A stretch of DNA of 64,000 bases, from positions 62,001 through 126,000 of the forward strand of contig JAEUNO010000047.1 in assembly GCA_016791045.1 (NCBI GenBank), read 5' to 3'. Of the stretch, positions 24,432 to 34,202 are shown piece by piece. The notes below the pieces were generated by a model. The model had not been told where the DNA came from. It did not search any database and saw only the letters and a list, made by a program, of their open reading frames with translations. The translations under genes and the position numbers were made by a program. This DNA is from Methyloversatilis sp. GTDB taxonomy: Bacteria > Pseudomonadota > Gammaproteobacteria > Burkholderiales > Rhodocyclaceae. Positions within the stretch are counted from its first letter, which is position 1; every line of letters starts with the position of its first letter.

Positions 24432-25820
24432 TCAGTTCTTCTGCATGATCTGCAGGCCCTTCAGCAGATTCAGCGCCTGCGTGAACTGGTAATCGGTCTT
24501 GGTCGCAAATTCAAATGGCGCGGCCTGCTTGTCGTCCTCTTCCTCCTTCGCAGGCGCTGCCTTGCCCTTGGCGCCCGCATCGACCGGCATGGCGGGAATT
24601 TCCACGTCCTTGTCGTTGTTCAGGTGACGGTCAAGGTCGGCTTCGCGCAGCCGCAACCCGCTGCTGCCGTTGGCACTTTCCTCGACAACGATGTCCGGCA
24701 CGATGCCCTTGGCCTGGATCGAGCGGCCATTCGGCGTGTAGTAGCGTGCCGTGGTCAGCTTGATCGCCGTATTGTTGGTCAGCGGCATGATGGTCTGCAC
24801 CGAGCCCTTGCCGAAGGTCTGGGTGCCCATGATGACGGCGCGCTTGTGGTCCTGCAGTGCGCCGGCGACGATTTCCGAAGCCGACGCCGACCCTGAATTC
24901 ACCAGCACCACCAGCGGCACCGACTTGGCACCCGCCGGCAGGCTCTGCAGGAAGTCATCGCGACTGCCGCGCAGGTAGTCTTCCGGCGATGCGATGAAGC
25001 GGCGCTTCGCGTCATCGGTACGACCGTCGGTCGACACCACCAGCGCCTTCGGCTGCAGGAAGGCGGCCGACACGCCAACCGCGCCGTGCAGCAGACCGCC
25101 CGGATCATTGCGCAGGTCGAGCACCAGTCCTTTCAGCTCGCCGTCCTTGTAGAGTTTGCCGATGTGCTTGGCCAGATCTTCCGCGCTCTGCTCCTGGAAC
25201 TGGGTCAGCCGCAGGTAGCCGTAGCCCGGCTCGACCAGCTTGGACTTCACGCTCTGCACCTTGATCACTTCGCGCATCAGCGTCACTTCGATCGGCTTCG
25301 TTTCGCCCTTGCGCGCGATGGTCAGGCGAATGCTGGTATTCGGTTTGCCGCGCATGCGCTTGACCGCATCGCTGAGATTCAGCCCCTTGGTCGAGGTGTC
25401 GTCGAGCTTGATGATCAGGTCGCCGGACTTGATGCCGGCGCGAAACGCGGGGGTGTCCTCGATCGGCGACACCACCTTGACGAAGCCGTCTTCCATGCCG
25501 ACTTCGATGCCGAGGCCGCCGAATTCGCCCTGCGTGCCGGCCTGCAGGTCCTTGAACGCATCCTGGTCAAGGTAGGCGGAGTGCGGGTCGAGACCGGACA
25601 GCATGCCGCTGATGGCCTGCGTGATCAGCTTCTTGTCATCGACCGGCTCGACATAGCTGGCCTTGACCGCATTGAGGACGTCGGCGAACTGGCGGAGCTC
25701 TTCAACCGGCAGGCTGCTGCCGGGTGTCTTGTTCGCATTGGCGGAGAAATTGAGACTGAGCAGCACGCCTGCACAAAGCCCGATCATGATCAGGCCGGTT
25801 TGCTGCAGCTTCTTTTGCAT
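24432..25820 (-). CDS. ctpA: Carboxy-terminal processing protease (S41 family)
   Basis: A 462-residue periplasmic serine protease. It has an N-terminal signal/anchor (about 8-29), a PDZ domain (about 100-185) with GGLGIEV, and the S41 catalytic core with LVLDLRNDPGG, the nucleophile Ser in GSASASE (310-316) and catalytic Lys338 in TFGKGSVQ. The C-terminal tail is charged and Ala/Lys-rich. A GTG three codons upstream is an alternative start. It is part of the conserved gpmA-envC-ctpA run, whose last two products act in the periplasm on the cell wall and its enzymes. Confidence 0.95.
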   Translation of the reverse strand: MQKKLQQTGLIMIGLCAGVLLSLNFSANANKTPGSSLPVEELRQFADVLNAVKASYVEPVDDKKLITQAISGMLSGLDPHSAYLDQDAFKDLQAGTQGEFGGLGIEVGMEDGFVKVVSPIEDTPAFRAGIKSGDLIIKLDDTSTKGLNLSDAVKRMRGKPNTSIRLTIARKGETKPIEVTLMREVIKVQSVKSKLVEPGYGYLRLTQFQEQSAEDLAKHIGKLYKDGELKGLVLDLRNDPGGLLHGAVGVSAAFLQPKALVVSTDGRTDDAKRRFIASPEDYLRGSRDDFLQSLPAGAKSVPLVVLVNSGSASASEIVAGALQDHKRAVIMGTQTFGKGSVQTIMPLTNNTAIKLTTARYYTPNGRSIQAKGIVPDIVVEESANGSSGLRLREADLDRHLNNDKDVEIPAMPVDAGAKGKAAPAKEEEDDKQAAPFEFATKTDYQFTQALNLLKGLQIMQKN

Positions 25821-25853
25821 CGAAAGCACTCCGCGTGTGTATCGGCCGGAAAT

Positions 25854-27080
25854 CTAGCGGGAAACCCATTTCAAGGGATCCAGCGCCTGTCCCTGATGCC
25901 GCAATTCAAAGTATAAACCCGATTCCAGAGCCCCACCGCTGCTGCCGATCGAGGCGATGTTCTCGCCGCTGCCGACGCGCGCCCCCACCCCTTTGAGCAG
26001 GGCTTCGTTGTTGCCGTAGATGCTCAGGTAATGGTCACCGTGGTCGACGATGATCAGGTTGCCGAAGCCGCGCAGCCAGTCGGCGAACACCACGGTGCCG
26101 GCCGCCACGGCTTTCACGTCTCCGGCACCGGCACGGATGAAAATGCCGCGCAGCGGTGTGCCGCCATCGGCGCTTTGGGCACCGAAGCGGCGCGCAAGTT
26201 CGCCGCTGGCCGGCCAGGGCAGTTTGCCGCGCAACCTGACGAAGGGCTGGCCGCCGTGATCGACCGGCTCCGCCTTCACGACCGGACCCGTGTCCGCCTT
26301 GTTGCGAGCGGGTTCCGGGTCATCTGCAGGGGGCAGTCCGCCAGGCGCCGGGCGTGGCGCGGTGCGCGCACTTTTCTTCGACAGGGCTTCGATCAGCCGG
26401 CCGAGTCTGGCTGCGTCGCGCTTGAGCGTGGCCAGTTCGCGACGTTCGGTGCGCAACTGCGTGGCCAGTCGTTCGAGCACCTTGCGCCGCACATTGTTTT
26501 CGGCAGCCAGTCGCTCGCGTTCGCGTTCGCGCTCCGCCTCAAGTGTGCGCACCTGTTCGAGCTGGCTGTCCTGCTGCGCCAGCAGCTCGCGCTGCTGCGC
26601 GAGCGCTGCGCGATGGGTGTCCATCAGCGCGAGCTGGCTGCGCGACAGGCTGCGCAGGTAGTGCAGGTCGCGCGCGCTCTGGTTCGGGTCGGTGCCCGAC
26701 AGCAGGTGGCGCAGCGCATCGGCTTCGCCGGCGCGCTGGTGTCCGCGCAGCAGTTGTGCCAGTTGTGTCTGCTGGCGCTGCAGCGTTGTTTCGCCGGTGG
26801 CGATGTCGGCACGGGTGCGGGCGAGTGCCGTCTCGACCTCCTTGCGCTGCCGGCTGATGTCGCGCAGCGCGCGGGTGGCGTCCGAGATGGCTTTCTCGGA
26901 ACTGCGCAATTCGTCGCGTGCCTCGCGGTGCGCGCTTTCGGACTGGTTCAGCTCGTCACGCAGCGCTTCCATGCGCTGCTGCAATGCCTTGAGCTGTTCC
27001 GGGCTGGACTGGACCGAACGTTCGGCGTGCGCGGTCAGCGGCAGCGCGCACAGCAGGGCAAGGAGGAACCGGACGGTCAC
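25854..27080 (-). CDS. envC: EnvC-like murein hydrolase activator (degenerate LytM)
   Basis: A 408-residue periplasmic protein: signal peptide ending near TAHA, long coiled coil (about 25-220), Pro-rich linker, then an M23/LytM domain (about 295-405). The LytM fold is recognisable ([35 protein letters not shown]), but the first zinc-ligand motif is not visible in the GIFIRAG region. This matches EnvC, which activates amidases rather than cutting peptidoglycan. I choose GTG 27080, which overlaps the gpmA stop as GTGA; GTG 27089 is also in frame. Confidence 0.9.
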   Translation of the reverse strand: MTVRFLLALLCALPLTAHAERSVQSSPEQLKALQQRMEALRDELNQSESAHREARDELRSSEKAISDATRALRDISRQRKEVETALARTRADIATGETTLQRQQTQLAQLLRGHQRAGEADALRHLLSGTDPNQSARDLHYLRSLSRSQLALMDTHRAALAQQRELLAQQDSQLEQVRTLEAERERERERLAAENNVRRKVLERLATQLRTERRELATLKRDAARLGRLIEALSKKSARTAPRPAPGGLPPADDPEPARNKADTGPVVKAEPVDHGGQPFVRLRGKLPWPASGELARRFGAQSADGGTPLRGIFIRAGAGDVKAVAAGTVVFADWLRGFGNLIIVDHGDHYLSIYGNNEALLKGVGARVGSGENIASIGSSGGALESGLYFELRHQGQALDPLKWVSR

Positions 27081-27895
27081 TCCATCCACGGCGGGCGTTG
27101 CTCGGTCTGCGCCTCCTCGGTGTCCGGAATCGGCGGCCGCTGGCGCTGGGGAACGGCACGGCTCTGGTTGGCCACCGCGTCGATGGCGGCCTTGATGGCC
27201 TCCTGGTCGCCCAGGTAGTAATGACGGATTGGCTTCAGGTCGTCGTCCAGCTCATAGACCAGCGGCTGTGCAGTCGGGATGTTCAGGCCGAGGATGTCCT
27301 GCTCGGACACATTGTCGAGGTACTTGATCAGCGCACGCAGACTGTTGCCGTGGGCGACGATGAGGACGTTCTTGCCGGCCTTGATCTGCGGCACGATTTC
27401 CGCGCTCCAGAACGGCAGCACGCGCGCCACGGTGTCCTTCAGGCATTCGGTGCGCGGAAAGCATTCGTTCGGCACTTCGGCGTAGCGCGGGTTCTTGCGG
27501 TCGAGCCGCGGGTCGTCCTCTTCCAGCGCGGGCGGCGGCGTATCGTAGGATCGGCGCCATGCCAGCACCTGTTGCTCGCCGAAGCGCTGCGCGGTCTGCG
27601 CCTTGTCCAGACCCTGCAGGGCACCGTAGTGGCGCTCGTTCAGGCGCCAGGTCGGGCGGATCGGAATCCACATCAGGTTCATCTGTTCGAGCGCAACATA
27701 CAGCGTCTTGTTGGCGCGCTTGAGCACCGACGTGAATGCCACATCGAAGCGGTAGGACTCGCGGGCGAGCAGGCGGCCGGCTTCGCGCGCCTCGATTTCG
27801 CCCTTCTCGGTCAGACCGACGTCGGTCCAGCCGGTGAAACGGTTTTCCTTGTTCCAGACGGATTCGCCATGGCGCAACAGAACGAGCTTGTACAT
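27077..27895 (-). CDS. gpmA: 2,3-bisphosphoglycerate-dependent phosphoglycerate mutase
   Basis: A 272-residue glycolytic enzyme interconverting 3- and 2-phosphoglycerate. It has the phosphohistidine motif RHGES at residues 8-12, [14 protein letters not shown], the [12 protein letters not shown] block and [13 protein letters not shown]. It is about 22 residues longer than the usual 250 because of a Pro/Gln/Glu-rich tail ([15 protein letters not shown]) with no counterpart I know; the tail is encoded just before the overlap with envC. Confidence 0.96.
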   Translation of the reverse strand: MYKLVLLRHGESVWNKENRFTGWTDVGLTEKGEIEAREAGRLLARESYRFDVAFTSVLKRANKTLYVALEQMNLMWIPIRPTWRLNERHYGALQGLDKAQTAQRFGEQQVLAWRRSYDTPPPALEEDDPRLDRKNPRYAEVPNECFPRTECLKDTVARVLPFWSAEIVPQIKAGKNVLIVAHGNSLRALIKYLDNVSEQDILGLNIPTAQPLVYELDDDLKPIRHYYLGDQEAIKAAIDAVANQSRAVPQRQRPPIPDTEEAQTEQRPPWME

Positions 27896-27997
27896 GAGGT
27901 GGGATCTGTAGGGTGGGATCGGGTCGCGCGCGGCATCCTGCGGCAGAGAGTTGCGCTACTGATTCGTGGTCGGTAGGTGAGCCGTGCGCGCTTGGGC

Positions 27998-28003
27998 TAA
28001 AAT
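27998..28003 (+). promoter_or_regulatory. Candidate -10 (TAAAAT) in the gpmA/rhodanese divergent gap
   Basis: The 266-base gap between divergent gpmA and the rhodanese gene contains gggcTAAAATcggc, the best -10-like hexamer for rightward transcription of rhodanese-grxC-secB. No clear -35 is seen. I found no other convincing structure in this gap. Confidence 0.35.
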
Positions 28004-28161
28004 CGGCATTTTCCCAGAAAAAGCATTTCGCGGTCCGGTAAAAAATCGACATACCTGCGCGTTTCGACGTGCATCAAGTGGTCGGATGCTTCCACACGAT
28101 GGTCCGCTCACCCGGGCACGCGACTTCATCCCGCCCCCCACACTGGCTGCCCTCAGACTCC

Positions 28162-28572
28162 ATGGACTTCGTAACAACCAACTACATCTGGGCCATCACC
28201 GCTTTCATGAGCGGTGCCGGACTCATCATCCTGACCATTCGCCAGAAGGTGTCCGGCCCGCGTCTGTCACCGGCCCAGGCCACGCAGCTGATCAACCGCG
28301 AAGACGCACAGGTGATCGACGTGCGTGAGCAGGCGGAGTGGTCCAAGGGCCACATCAATGGCGCGCGTCACATTCCGGCGGGCGAAGTTGCACAGCGGCT
28401 GGGCGAACTGGAAAAGTTCAGGCAGCGGCCGCTGATCGTGGTCTGCGCCAGCGGCCAGCGCTCGGCGAGTGCCTGCTCCGCGCTGCGCAAGGCGGGTTTC
28501 GAGAAGGTTTTCGCGCTGGACGGCGGGATCGGTGCCTGGGAACAGGCCAGTCTGCCGCTGACAAAGAAGTGA
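28162..28572 (+). CDS. Membrane-anchored rhodanese-domain protein (YibN-like)
   Basis: A 136-residue protein with one N-terminal transmembrane helix (about 9-27) and a single rhodanese domain (about 38-130). The active-site loop is VVCASGQRSA with Cys95, so persulfide chemistry is possible. It matches the YibN arrangement found beside grxC and secB in many proteobacteria, which is also seen here: grxC begins four bases after its stop. The start at 28162 gives the anchor directly; the frame upstream has no homology. Confidence 0.93.
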   Translation: MDFVTTNYIWAITAFMSGAGLIILTIRQKVSGPRLSPAQATQLINREDAQVIDVREQAEWSKGHINGARHIPAGEVAQRLGELEKFRQRPLIVVCASGQRSASACSALRKAGFEKVFALDGGIGAWEQASLPLTKK

Positions 28573-28576
28573 TGCC

Positions 28577-28834
28577 ATGGCACGCGTGCTGATGTATACA
28601 AGCGGCTTTTGTCCGTATTGCTCGCAGGCAGAACGCCTGCTGACGAGCAAGGGTGTGACCGATATCGAGAAGGTGCGCATCGACATCGATCCGGATCGTC
28701 GTTCCGAAATGATGGAGCGCACCGGCCGGCGTACCGTGCCGCAGATCTACATAGGCGATTACCACGTGGGCGGGTGCGATGATCTGCATGCACTCGACCG
28801 CGAAGGCAAGTTAGACCCCCTGCTGCAGGCGTGA
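28577..28834 (+). CDS. grxC: Glutaredoxin 3
   Basis: An 85-residue dithiol glutaredoxin using glutathione to reduce disulfides. The active site Cys12-Pro-Tyr-Cys15 is intact, as are the TVPQIYIG cis-proline loop and the GGCDDLHALD glutathione-binding segment. It sits between the rhodanese gene and secB in a conserved cluster, and the spacing suggests cotranscription. Confidence 0.97.
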   Translation: MARVLMYTSGFCPYCSQAERLLTSKGVTDIEKVRIDIDPDRRSEMMERTGRRTVPQIYIGDYHVGGCDDLHALDREGKLDPLLQA

Positions 28835-28875
28835 GCCGGTTTTTGCAGCCTTAACCCCCAACCGAGAAGCGAAAA

Positions 28876-29355
28876 ATGGCCGAAGAAGCAGTGCAACCCC
28901 AACAGCCCACGGGCCCGGTGTTTTCCATCGAGAAGATCTACGTCAAGGATCTATCCCTCGAAGTCCCGAATGCGCCGGAAATCTTCCTGACGCGCGAAAA
29001 TCCGACCGTGCAGATCCAGCTGCAGACCGAAGGCAAGGCCGTGCAGGAAGGTGTGTTCAACGTGACGCTGACCGTCACCGTCACCGCCAAGCTCGAAGAG
29101 AAGACGATGTTCCTGGTTGAAGTCCGTCAGGCCGGCATCTTCCAGATCCGCAACGTGCCGAACGAGGACATCCAGCCCATCCTCGGCATCGCTTGCCCGA
29201 CCATCCTGTTCCCGTACGCCCGCGAAAGCGTGTCGGACGCGGTCAATCGCGCCGGTTTCCCGCCGGTCGTGCTGGCTCCGGTCAATTTCGAATCGATCTA
29301 CCAGCAACGCATGCAGCAGCCGCCGGAAGGCCAGAACGGCGCCACGGTGCAGTGA
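28876..29355 (+). CDS. secB: Protein-export chaperone SecB
   Basis: A 159-residue acidic tetrameric chaperone that keeps preproteins unfolded and hands them to SecA. Conserved stretches include [31 protein letters not shown] strand residues and [38 protein letters not shown]. The GAGAAG before the ATG is a fair ribosome site. The stop overlaps the SH3-protein start by one base (TGATG), so this pair is coupled. Confidence 0.98.
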   Translation: MAEEAVQPQQPTGPVFSIEKIYVKDLSLEVPNAPEIFLTRENPTVQIQLQTEGKAVQEGVFNVTLTVTVTAKLEEKTMFLVEVRQAGIFQIRNVPNEDIQPILGIACPTILFPYARESVSDAVNRAGFPPVVLAPVNFESIYQQRMQQPPEGQNGATVQ

Positions 29356-29801
29356 TGAAGCAGGCCGCGTGTGCGGCACTGGCCGCCCTCGTCTGCCCGC
29401 TTGCCGCGCAGGCGGCGGGCGTCGAGTACCGGTCGCTGTCGGATGTCGCGGTGATGTACGACGCGCCGTCCCGGCAGGCGCGCCAGCAGTTCGTGATTGC
29501 TCGCCATACGCCGGTCGAGGTGGTGCGCAGCCAGACCGGATGGGTCAAGGTGCGCGAACCGGGCGGCATGCTCGCCTGGGTCGAGGCGGCCTCGCTGGTA
29601 CCGGCACGCAGGGTGATCGTCACCGCCGAGCGCGCGCGCATTCTGGTCCGTGCGGAAGACGACGCACCGCTGGTGTTCGAAGCGGAACGCCGCGTACTGC
29701 TCGAACCGCTCACCGAAGCCGCGCCTGCAGGCTGGGCGAAGGTGAAGCACCGCGACGGCCAGAGCGGATTCGTGCGCATCTCCCAGGTCTGGGGGCTGTG
29801 A
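29355..29801 (+). CDS. Secreted SH3-domain protein
   Basis: A 148-residue protein with a signal peptide (cleavage near AAQA, residue 20) and two bacterial SH3-like modules (about 22-82 and 88-147), each with the W-V-K-V pattern ([10 protein letters not shown] and [16 protein letters not shown]). Such domains often bind peptidoglycan. It starts on the last base of the secB stop. A role in the periplasm is likely; the partner is unknown. Confidence 0.88.
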   Translation: MKQAACAALAALVCPLAAQAAGVEYRSLSDVAVMYDAPSRQARQQFVIARHTPVEVVRSQTGWVKVREPGGMLAWVEAASLVPARRVIVTAERARILVRAEDDAPLVFEAERRVLLEPLTEAAPAGWAKVKHRDGQSGFVRISQVWGL

Positions 29802-29817
29802 GCCGGATCGTGCCGAA

Positions 29818-30810
29818 ATGAAGCTGTGCGTGATGGGTGCCGGTGCCTGGGGTACGGCGCTGGCCGTTGCCTATTCGGCGGACCATGACGTCACGCTGTG
29901 GACGCGCGACGCCGACCACGCGCTGTCGCTGCACAGTTCGCATTGCAACGAACGCTATCTGCCGGGCATTGCGCTGCCGCCCGGCATTGCGGTGTCGTCC
30001 GACGCCGCGCGTGCGCTGGATGGATGTGATCTGGCGCTCATCGCGACGCCGATCGCCGGCCTGCGCGCTGCGCTCGAAGCGGTTGCACGCAGCGGGGCGC
30101 CCGCCGTGCTGTGGGCCTGCAAAGGCTTCGAAAGTGGCAGCGGTCTGCTGCCGCATCAGGTGGCGCTGGACATCCTGCCCGCGTCGATTTCGCGCGGGGC
30201 ATTCAGCGGGCCCAGTTTCGCGATCGAGGTGGCACGCGGTCTTCCGACCGCCATCACCGTGGCGAGCGATGACATCGAATTCGTCAGTGCGCTGGTCGCG
30301 TCACTGCACAGTCCGCGGCTGCGCCTGTACGCCAATGACGATCTGATCGGCGTCGAGGTCGGTGGCGCAGTCAAGAACGTCATGGCGATCGCCACCGGCG
30401 TGTGCGACGGACTCGGCTTCGGCATGAACGCCAGGGCCGCGCTGATCACCCGCGGGCTGGCCGAGATTGCCCGCCTGGGCGTGGCGCTCGGCGGCCGCAG
30501 CCAGACCTTCATGGGGCTGGCCGGCATGGGCGACCTCATCCTGACCTGTACCGGCGACCTGTCGCGCAACCGGCGCGTCGGCCTTTTGCTGGCCGAAGGG
30601 CGTTCGCTGGCGCAGGTGCTGGCCACGCTGGGCCATGTTGCCGAAGGTGTGCCGACCGCGCGCGAGGCGGCCGCGCTGGCCGAGCGCCTGCAGGTCGACA
30701 TGCCGATCACCCAGGCGGTGGCGGCCGTGCTCGACGGGCGACTGGCCGCGGCTGACGCGGTCGAGTGCCTGCTGTCGCGTGACCCGAAGGCGGAAACGCC
30801 GCTGCTGTAA
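29818..30810 (+). CDS. gpsA: NAD(P)+-dependent glycerol-3-phosphate dehydrogenase
   Basis: A 330-residue enzyme making sn-glycerol 3-phosphate for phospholipids from dihydroxyacetone phosphate. The NAD site [10 protein letters not shown] is at residues 7-16. [15 protein letters not shown], the catalytic Lys region [16 protein letters not shown] and the C-terminal domain with [23 protein letters not shown] follow. It completes the rhodanese-grxC-secB-SH3-gpsA run seen in many proteobacteria. Confidence 0.98.
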   Translation: MKLCVMGAGAWGTALAVAYSADHDVTLWTRDADHALSLHSSHCNERYLPGIALPPGIAVSSDAARALDGCDLALIATPIAGLRAALEAVARSGAPAVLWACKGFESGSGLLPHQVALDILPASISRGAFSGPSFAIEVARGLPTAITVASDDIEFVSALVASLHSPRLRLYANDDLIGVEVGGAVKNVMAIATGVCDGLGFGMNARAALITRGLAEIARLGVALGGRSQTFMGLAGMGDLILTCTGDLSRNRRVGLLLAEGRSLAQVLATLGHVAEGVPTAREAAALAERLQVDMPITQAVAAVLDGRLAAADAVECLLSRDPKAETPLL

Positions 30811-30815
30811 TCTTT

Positions 30816-31298
30816 TCAGGGTGTCGCCGCACCGGAGAAGTCATGCTGGCGCCACGCTTCATAGGCGACGATGGCCACCGAATTGCTCAGGTTCAGGCTG
30901 CGGCTGTCCGGCTGCATCGGAATGCGCAGGCGTTGCGCGACCGGCACCGTGTCGAGCAGCGAACCGGGCAGACCGGCGGTTTCCTGACCGAACAGGAAAA
31001 TGTCGCCGGCGCGGTACTGCGGCGTCGTGTGCGCCGTGCGCCCGCGCGTGCTCAGCGCATACAGCCGCGGATCGTCGGCCTGCAGCGTCAGCGCGTCCGA
31101 CAGCGCCGCCCAGTCCTCATGGACCGTCACATTCACCAGGTCGCGGTAGTCCATGCCAGCGCGCGCGAGGTGCTTGTCGGTGATTTCGAAACCGAGCGGC
31201 TTCACCAGATGCAGCCTGAAGCCGCCGTTGGCGCACAGCCGCATCACGTTGCCGGTGTTGGGCGGAATTTCGGGCTGGTAAAGGACGATGTGGAACAT
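30816..31298 (-). CDS. trmL: tRNA (cytidine(34)-2'-O)-methyltransferase
   Basis: A 160-residue SPOUT-class methyltransferase acting on the wobble base of leucine tRNAs. Visible motifs are PEIPPNTGNVMRLCA at the N-terminus, the trefoil-knot SAM region FLFGQETAGLP, and IPMQPDSRSLNLSNSVAIVAYEAWRQ at the C-terminus. The size is normal. It converges with gpsA with only five bases between the stops, and no terminator is visible there. Confidence 0.96.
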   Translation of the reverse strand: MFHIVLYQPEIPPNTGNVMRLCANGGFRLHLVKPLGFEITDKHLARAGMDYRDLVNVTVHEDWAALSDALTLQADDPRLYALSTRGRTAHTTPQYRAGDIFLFGQETAGLPGSLLDTVPVAQRLRIPMQPDSRSLNLSNSVAIVAYEAWRQHDFSGAATP

Positions 31299-31350
31299 GG
31301 GCGGGCGCCGGGTCGGGGAGCGGGATTGTGCCGCGGCGACGCAGGTGACG

Positions 31351-32058
31351 CTACTTTCCGCGCAGCCGCGGCGTGCGCGCCAGCACCAGATTGGTCACCG
31401 TCAGCGCGCCGGCCGCCTTCAGCATGCGCGCGACCTCATGCAGGCTGGCGCCGGTGGTCAGCACGTCATCCACCACGGCGACATGCCGACCCGCTACCTC
31501 GCAGCGCACCGCAAAGGCGCCGCGCACATTGCGCCGTCGCTGCGACCACGCGAGATCGCGCTGAGGCGGCGTGTCGTGCAGGCGTACCAGACCGAAGGCA
31601 TCGAAGTTCAGGCGATCAAGCTTGCCGAGCGCGCGGCCGATCTCGACCGACTGGTTGAAGCCGCGTTCGCGCAGCCGGTTGGGATGCAGCGGCATGGCGA
31701 GCAGCAGGTCGCAGGGCGGCAGGCCGAGCGCATGCAGCTCGCGCGCGAACCAGCCGGCCAGCGGCAGGCTGGCGCGGAACTTCAGCGCATGGATCAACTG
31801 GTCGGCAGGCGCCGCGTATGGCCAGACCGCCAGCGTCGCATCGAACGCCGGCGGATGCCTCAGGCAGCGTCCGCACACGTCGGCCGTGGGGACCGGCAGC
31901 GCGCAGACCGGGCAATGTGCCGCGGGCAGGCGCGGCATTTCGTCGCGGCAGCCCGCGCACAGCAGCGCGTCGCCCGATGGCAGACCGCACAGCCGGCAGT
32001 CCTGCGGCAGCAATCGCCCGCTTGCCGCTCGCGCGGCGGCGATCACGCGGTGCAACAT
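31351..32058 (-). CDS. ComF-family phosphoribosyltransferase-like protein
   Basis: A 235-residue ComF/GntX protein. The N-terminal part (about 20-66) holds a zinc-finger-like set of cysteines (CRLC, CAGC, CPVC, CGRC), and the C-terminal phosphoribosyltransferase domain has the PRPP loop [13 protein letters not shown]. ComF proteins help DNA uptake in competent bacteria; the pilBCD genes for type IV pili are 22 kb away. It is divergent from bioB. Confidence 0.93.
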   Translation of the reverse strand: MLHRVIAAARAASGRLLPQDCRLCGLPSGDALLCAGCRDEMPRLPAAHCPVCALPVPTADVCGRCLRHPPAFDATLAVWPYAAPADQLIHALKFRASLPLAGWFARELHALGLPPCDLLLAMPLHPNRLRERGFNQSVEIGRALGKLDRLNFDAFGLVRLHDTPPQRDLAWSQRRRNVRGAFAVRCEVAGRHVAVVDDVLTTGASLHEVARMLKAAGALTVTNLVLARTPRLRGK

Positions 32059-32129
32059 GGGCAGGCCGTTTTCGCGGAAAATGCGGGCTTCGCCGTTTCG
32101 GCGCCGATGCGCCCGCCAGACTTCACATC

Positions 32130-33110
32130 ATGCATACCCAGGTCATCCATCTTCCGCCGTCCTCCCGTTCGCAAGTGCCCCAGCGCTGGACCACCGAACA
32201 GGTCGAGGCACTGTTCTCGCTGCCGTTTTCAGATCTGATGTTCCGCGCGCAGCAGGTACACCGCGAGCATTTTGATCCCAATGCCATACAACGATCCACC
32301 CTGCTGTCGATCAAGACCGGCGGCTGCCCGGAAGACTGCGGCTATTGTCCGCAGTCGGTGCGCCACGATACCGGTGTGACCAGCCAGGACCTGCTGCCGG
32401 TCGAAGACGTGCTGGCCGCCGCGCGCGCGGCGCGCGATGCCGGTGCGACGCGCTTCTGCATGGGCGCCGCCTGGCGTGGCCCGAAGGATCGCGACGTCGA
32501 AGCGGTCGCCGAAATGATTTCGGCGGTGAAGGGCCTGGGTCTGGAAACCTGCGCCACGCTGGGCATGCTGCGCGAAGGCCAGGCCGAAACGCTGAAGAAG
32601 GCGGGGCTGGATTACTACAACCACAACATCGACACGGCGCCGGAGTTCTACGGCGACGTGATCGGCACGCGTACGCAGGCGGACCGCTTCGACACGCTGC
32701 AGGCGGTGCGCGAAGCCGGCATGAACGTGTGCTGCGGCGGCATCGTCGGCATGGGCGAATCCCGTCGCGCGCGCGCCGGCCTGATCGCCACGCTGGCCAG
32801 CATGGACACGCCGCCGGAATCGGTACCGATCAACAATCTGGTCAAGGTAGAGGGCACGCCGCTGGCCGATGCGCCCGATCTCGATCCGTTCGAATTCGTA
32901 CGCACCATCGCCTGCGCCCGCATCACGATGCCGGACAGTCACGTCCGGCTGTCCGCCGGACGCGAGGCGATGAACGACCAGATGCAGGCGCTGTGCTTTC
33001 TGGCCGGCGCCAATTCCATCTTCTACGGCGACAAGCTGCTGACCACCGGCAACCCGCAGGCCGACAACGATCGTCGGTTGCTGGAGCGGCTGGGCATCCG
33101 GTCGGTCTGA
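32130..33110 (+). CDS. bioB: Biotin synthase
   Basis: A 326-residue radical SAM enzyme inserting sulfur into dethiobiotin. The radical SAM cluster is Cys66-x3-Cys70-x2-Cys73 (CPEDCGYC); the second-cluster region has NVCCGG and the Arg/Cys sites in [16 protein letters not shown]. The start at 32130 fits homologues. It is followed directly by bioC, so two steps of biotin synthesis are encoded together. I see no clear BirA operator in the 71-base gap to comF. Confidence 0.97.
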   Translation: MHTQVIHLPPSSRSQVPQRWTTEQVEALFSLPFSDLMFRAQQVHREHFDPNAIQRSTLLSIKTGGCPEDCGYCPQSVRHDTGVTSQDLLPVEDVLAAARAARDAGATRFCMGAAWRGPKDRDVEAVAEMISAVKGLGLETCATLGMLREGQAETLKKAGLDYYNHNIDTAPEFYGDVIGTRTQADRFDTLQAVREAGMNVCCGGIVGMGESRRARAGLIATLASMDTPPESVPINNLVKVEGTPLADAPDLDPFEFVRTIACARITMPDSHVRLSAGREAMNDQMQALCFLAGANSIFYGDKLLTTGNPQADNDRRLLERLGIRSV

Positions 33111-33172
33111 GCGCGGAGCGCCCGGCCATCGTCGCTGCGGTTCCGCCCGATCTCGCACTCGATGCGCGCGCC

Positions 33173-34030
33173 GTGGCGCGCGGCTTCGAGCGTGCCGCGG
33201 CACGCTTCGACGACGCGGCGGTACTGCATCGCGAAGTGGCCCGGCGCATGGCCGAGCGGCTCGACATGGTCATGCTGAAGCCGGCGCGCCTGCTCGATCT
33301 GGGGTGCGGCACCGGCGCCGATCTGCAGCCGCTGCGCGCCCGCTACCCCGACATGCAGATGATCGGCATCGATCGTTCGGCTGCCATGCTCGCGCGGGCA
33401 GCCGCCCGCACGCCGCGCTGGCGGCGCTGGCTGCCCGGGGTGCTCGGCGGCAGCCAGACCGCGCTGGTGCGTGCCGAGATCGCGCGCTTGCCGATTGCGC
33501 CGCGCAGCATCGACATGGTGTGGTCGAACATGACGCTGCACTGGCAGGCGGACCTGCCGGCGACACTGCGCGAGGTGCAGCGCTGCGTGCGCGTCGGCGG
33601 GCTGTTCATGTTCTCCATGCTCGGCCCGGACACGCTGCGCGAACTGCGTGGCGCGCTGGCTGAGGCCGGGTTGCCGTTGCGTGCGCACCGCTTCGTCGAC
33701 ATGCATGATGTCGGCGACATGCTGGTCGAGGCGGGCTTCGCCGAACCGGTGATGGACATGGAACACATCACCCTGACCTTCGACACGCCGGCCGCGCTGT
33801 ACCGCGATCTGGCCGATACCGGCGGTTTCAGTGCACTGGCTGCGCGGCCGCGCGGACTGCTGACGCCGCGTGCCCGTGCGCGGCTCGATGATGCACTGCT
33901 GCGGCTGCGTGACGACGGCCGCCTGCCGGCGACGATGGAAATCATCTACGGCCACGCCTGGCGCGGCGAGCCGCGCCAGACCGAAGACGGCCGCGCGATC
34001 ATCCAGTTCGAACGCGGCCGCCGGCGATGA
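33173..34030 (+). CDS. bioC: Malonyl-[acyl-carrier protein] O-methyltransferase
   Basis: A SAM methyltransferase that methylates malonyl-ACP to start pimelate synthesis. It has the AVxRxFxRAAxxF entry motif, motif I LLDLGCGTGADL, IGIDRSAAML, and VWSNMTLHWQADLP, ending with EIIYGHAWRG. The first canonical start in frame is GTG 33173, giving 285 residues. That begins inside the usual N-terminal motif, so translation may start earlier, for example at the CTG 33107 overlapping the bioB stop. The stop overlaps the next small gene (ATGA). Confidence 0.88.
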   Translation: MARGFERAAARFDDAAVLHREVARRMAERLDMVMLKPARLLDLGCGTGADLQPLRARYPDMQMIGIDRSAAMLARAAARTPRWRRWLPGVLGGSQTALVRAEIARLPIAPRSIDMVWSNMTLHWQADLPATLREVQRCVRVGGLFMFSMLGPDTLRELRGALAEAGLPLRAHRFVDMHDVGDMLVEAGFAEPVMDMEHITLTFDTPAALYRDLADTGGFSALAARPRGLLTPRARARLDDALLRLRDDGRLPATMEIIYGHAWRGEPRQTEDGRAIIQFERGRRR

Positions 34031-34200
34031 AGCGCAGCGACGCCGTGCGGGTCAGCGCCAAGGGACGCAGCCTCAAGCCGCGCAACCCCCTGGCCACGGC
34101 GGCGCTGATGAAGAAGGGTGGCGAACACGCACGGCAGGACAAGAAGGCCAGCCGCGCCCGGCTCAAATCGGATCTGCGCAAGACGGCGGACGGCGACTGA
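34027..34200 (+). CDS. Small basic conserved protein (57 residues)
   Basis: ATG 34027 overlaps the bioC stop as ATGA, and the frame ends two bases before the MFS transporter start, so it fits exactly between them. The product is very basic: MKRSDAVRVS start, then KGRSLKPRNPLATAALMKKG, then Lys/Arg-rich helices. The KPRNPL...A...KGG core resembles short proteins I recall from other betaproteobacteria. It has no signal peptide or Cys. Nucleic acid or ribosome binding is possible, but its function is unknown. Confidence 0.75.
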   Translation: MKRSDAVRVSAKGRSLKPRNPLATAALMKKGGEHARQDKKASRARLKSDLRKTADGD

Positions 34201-34202
34201 CC

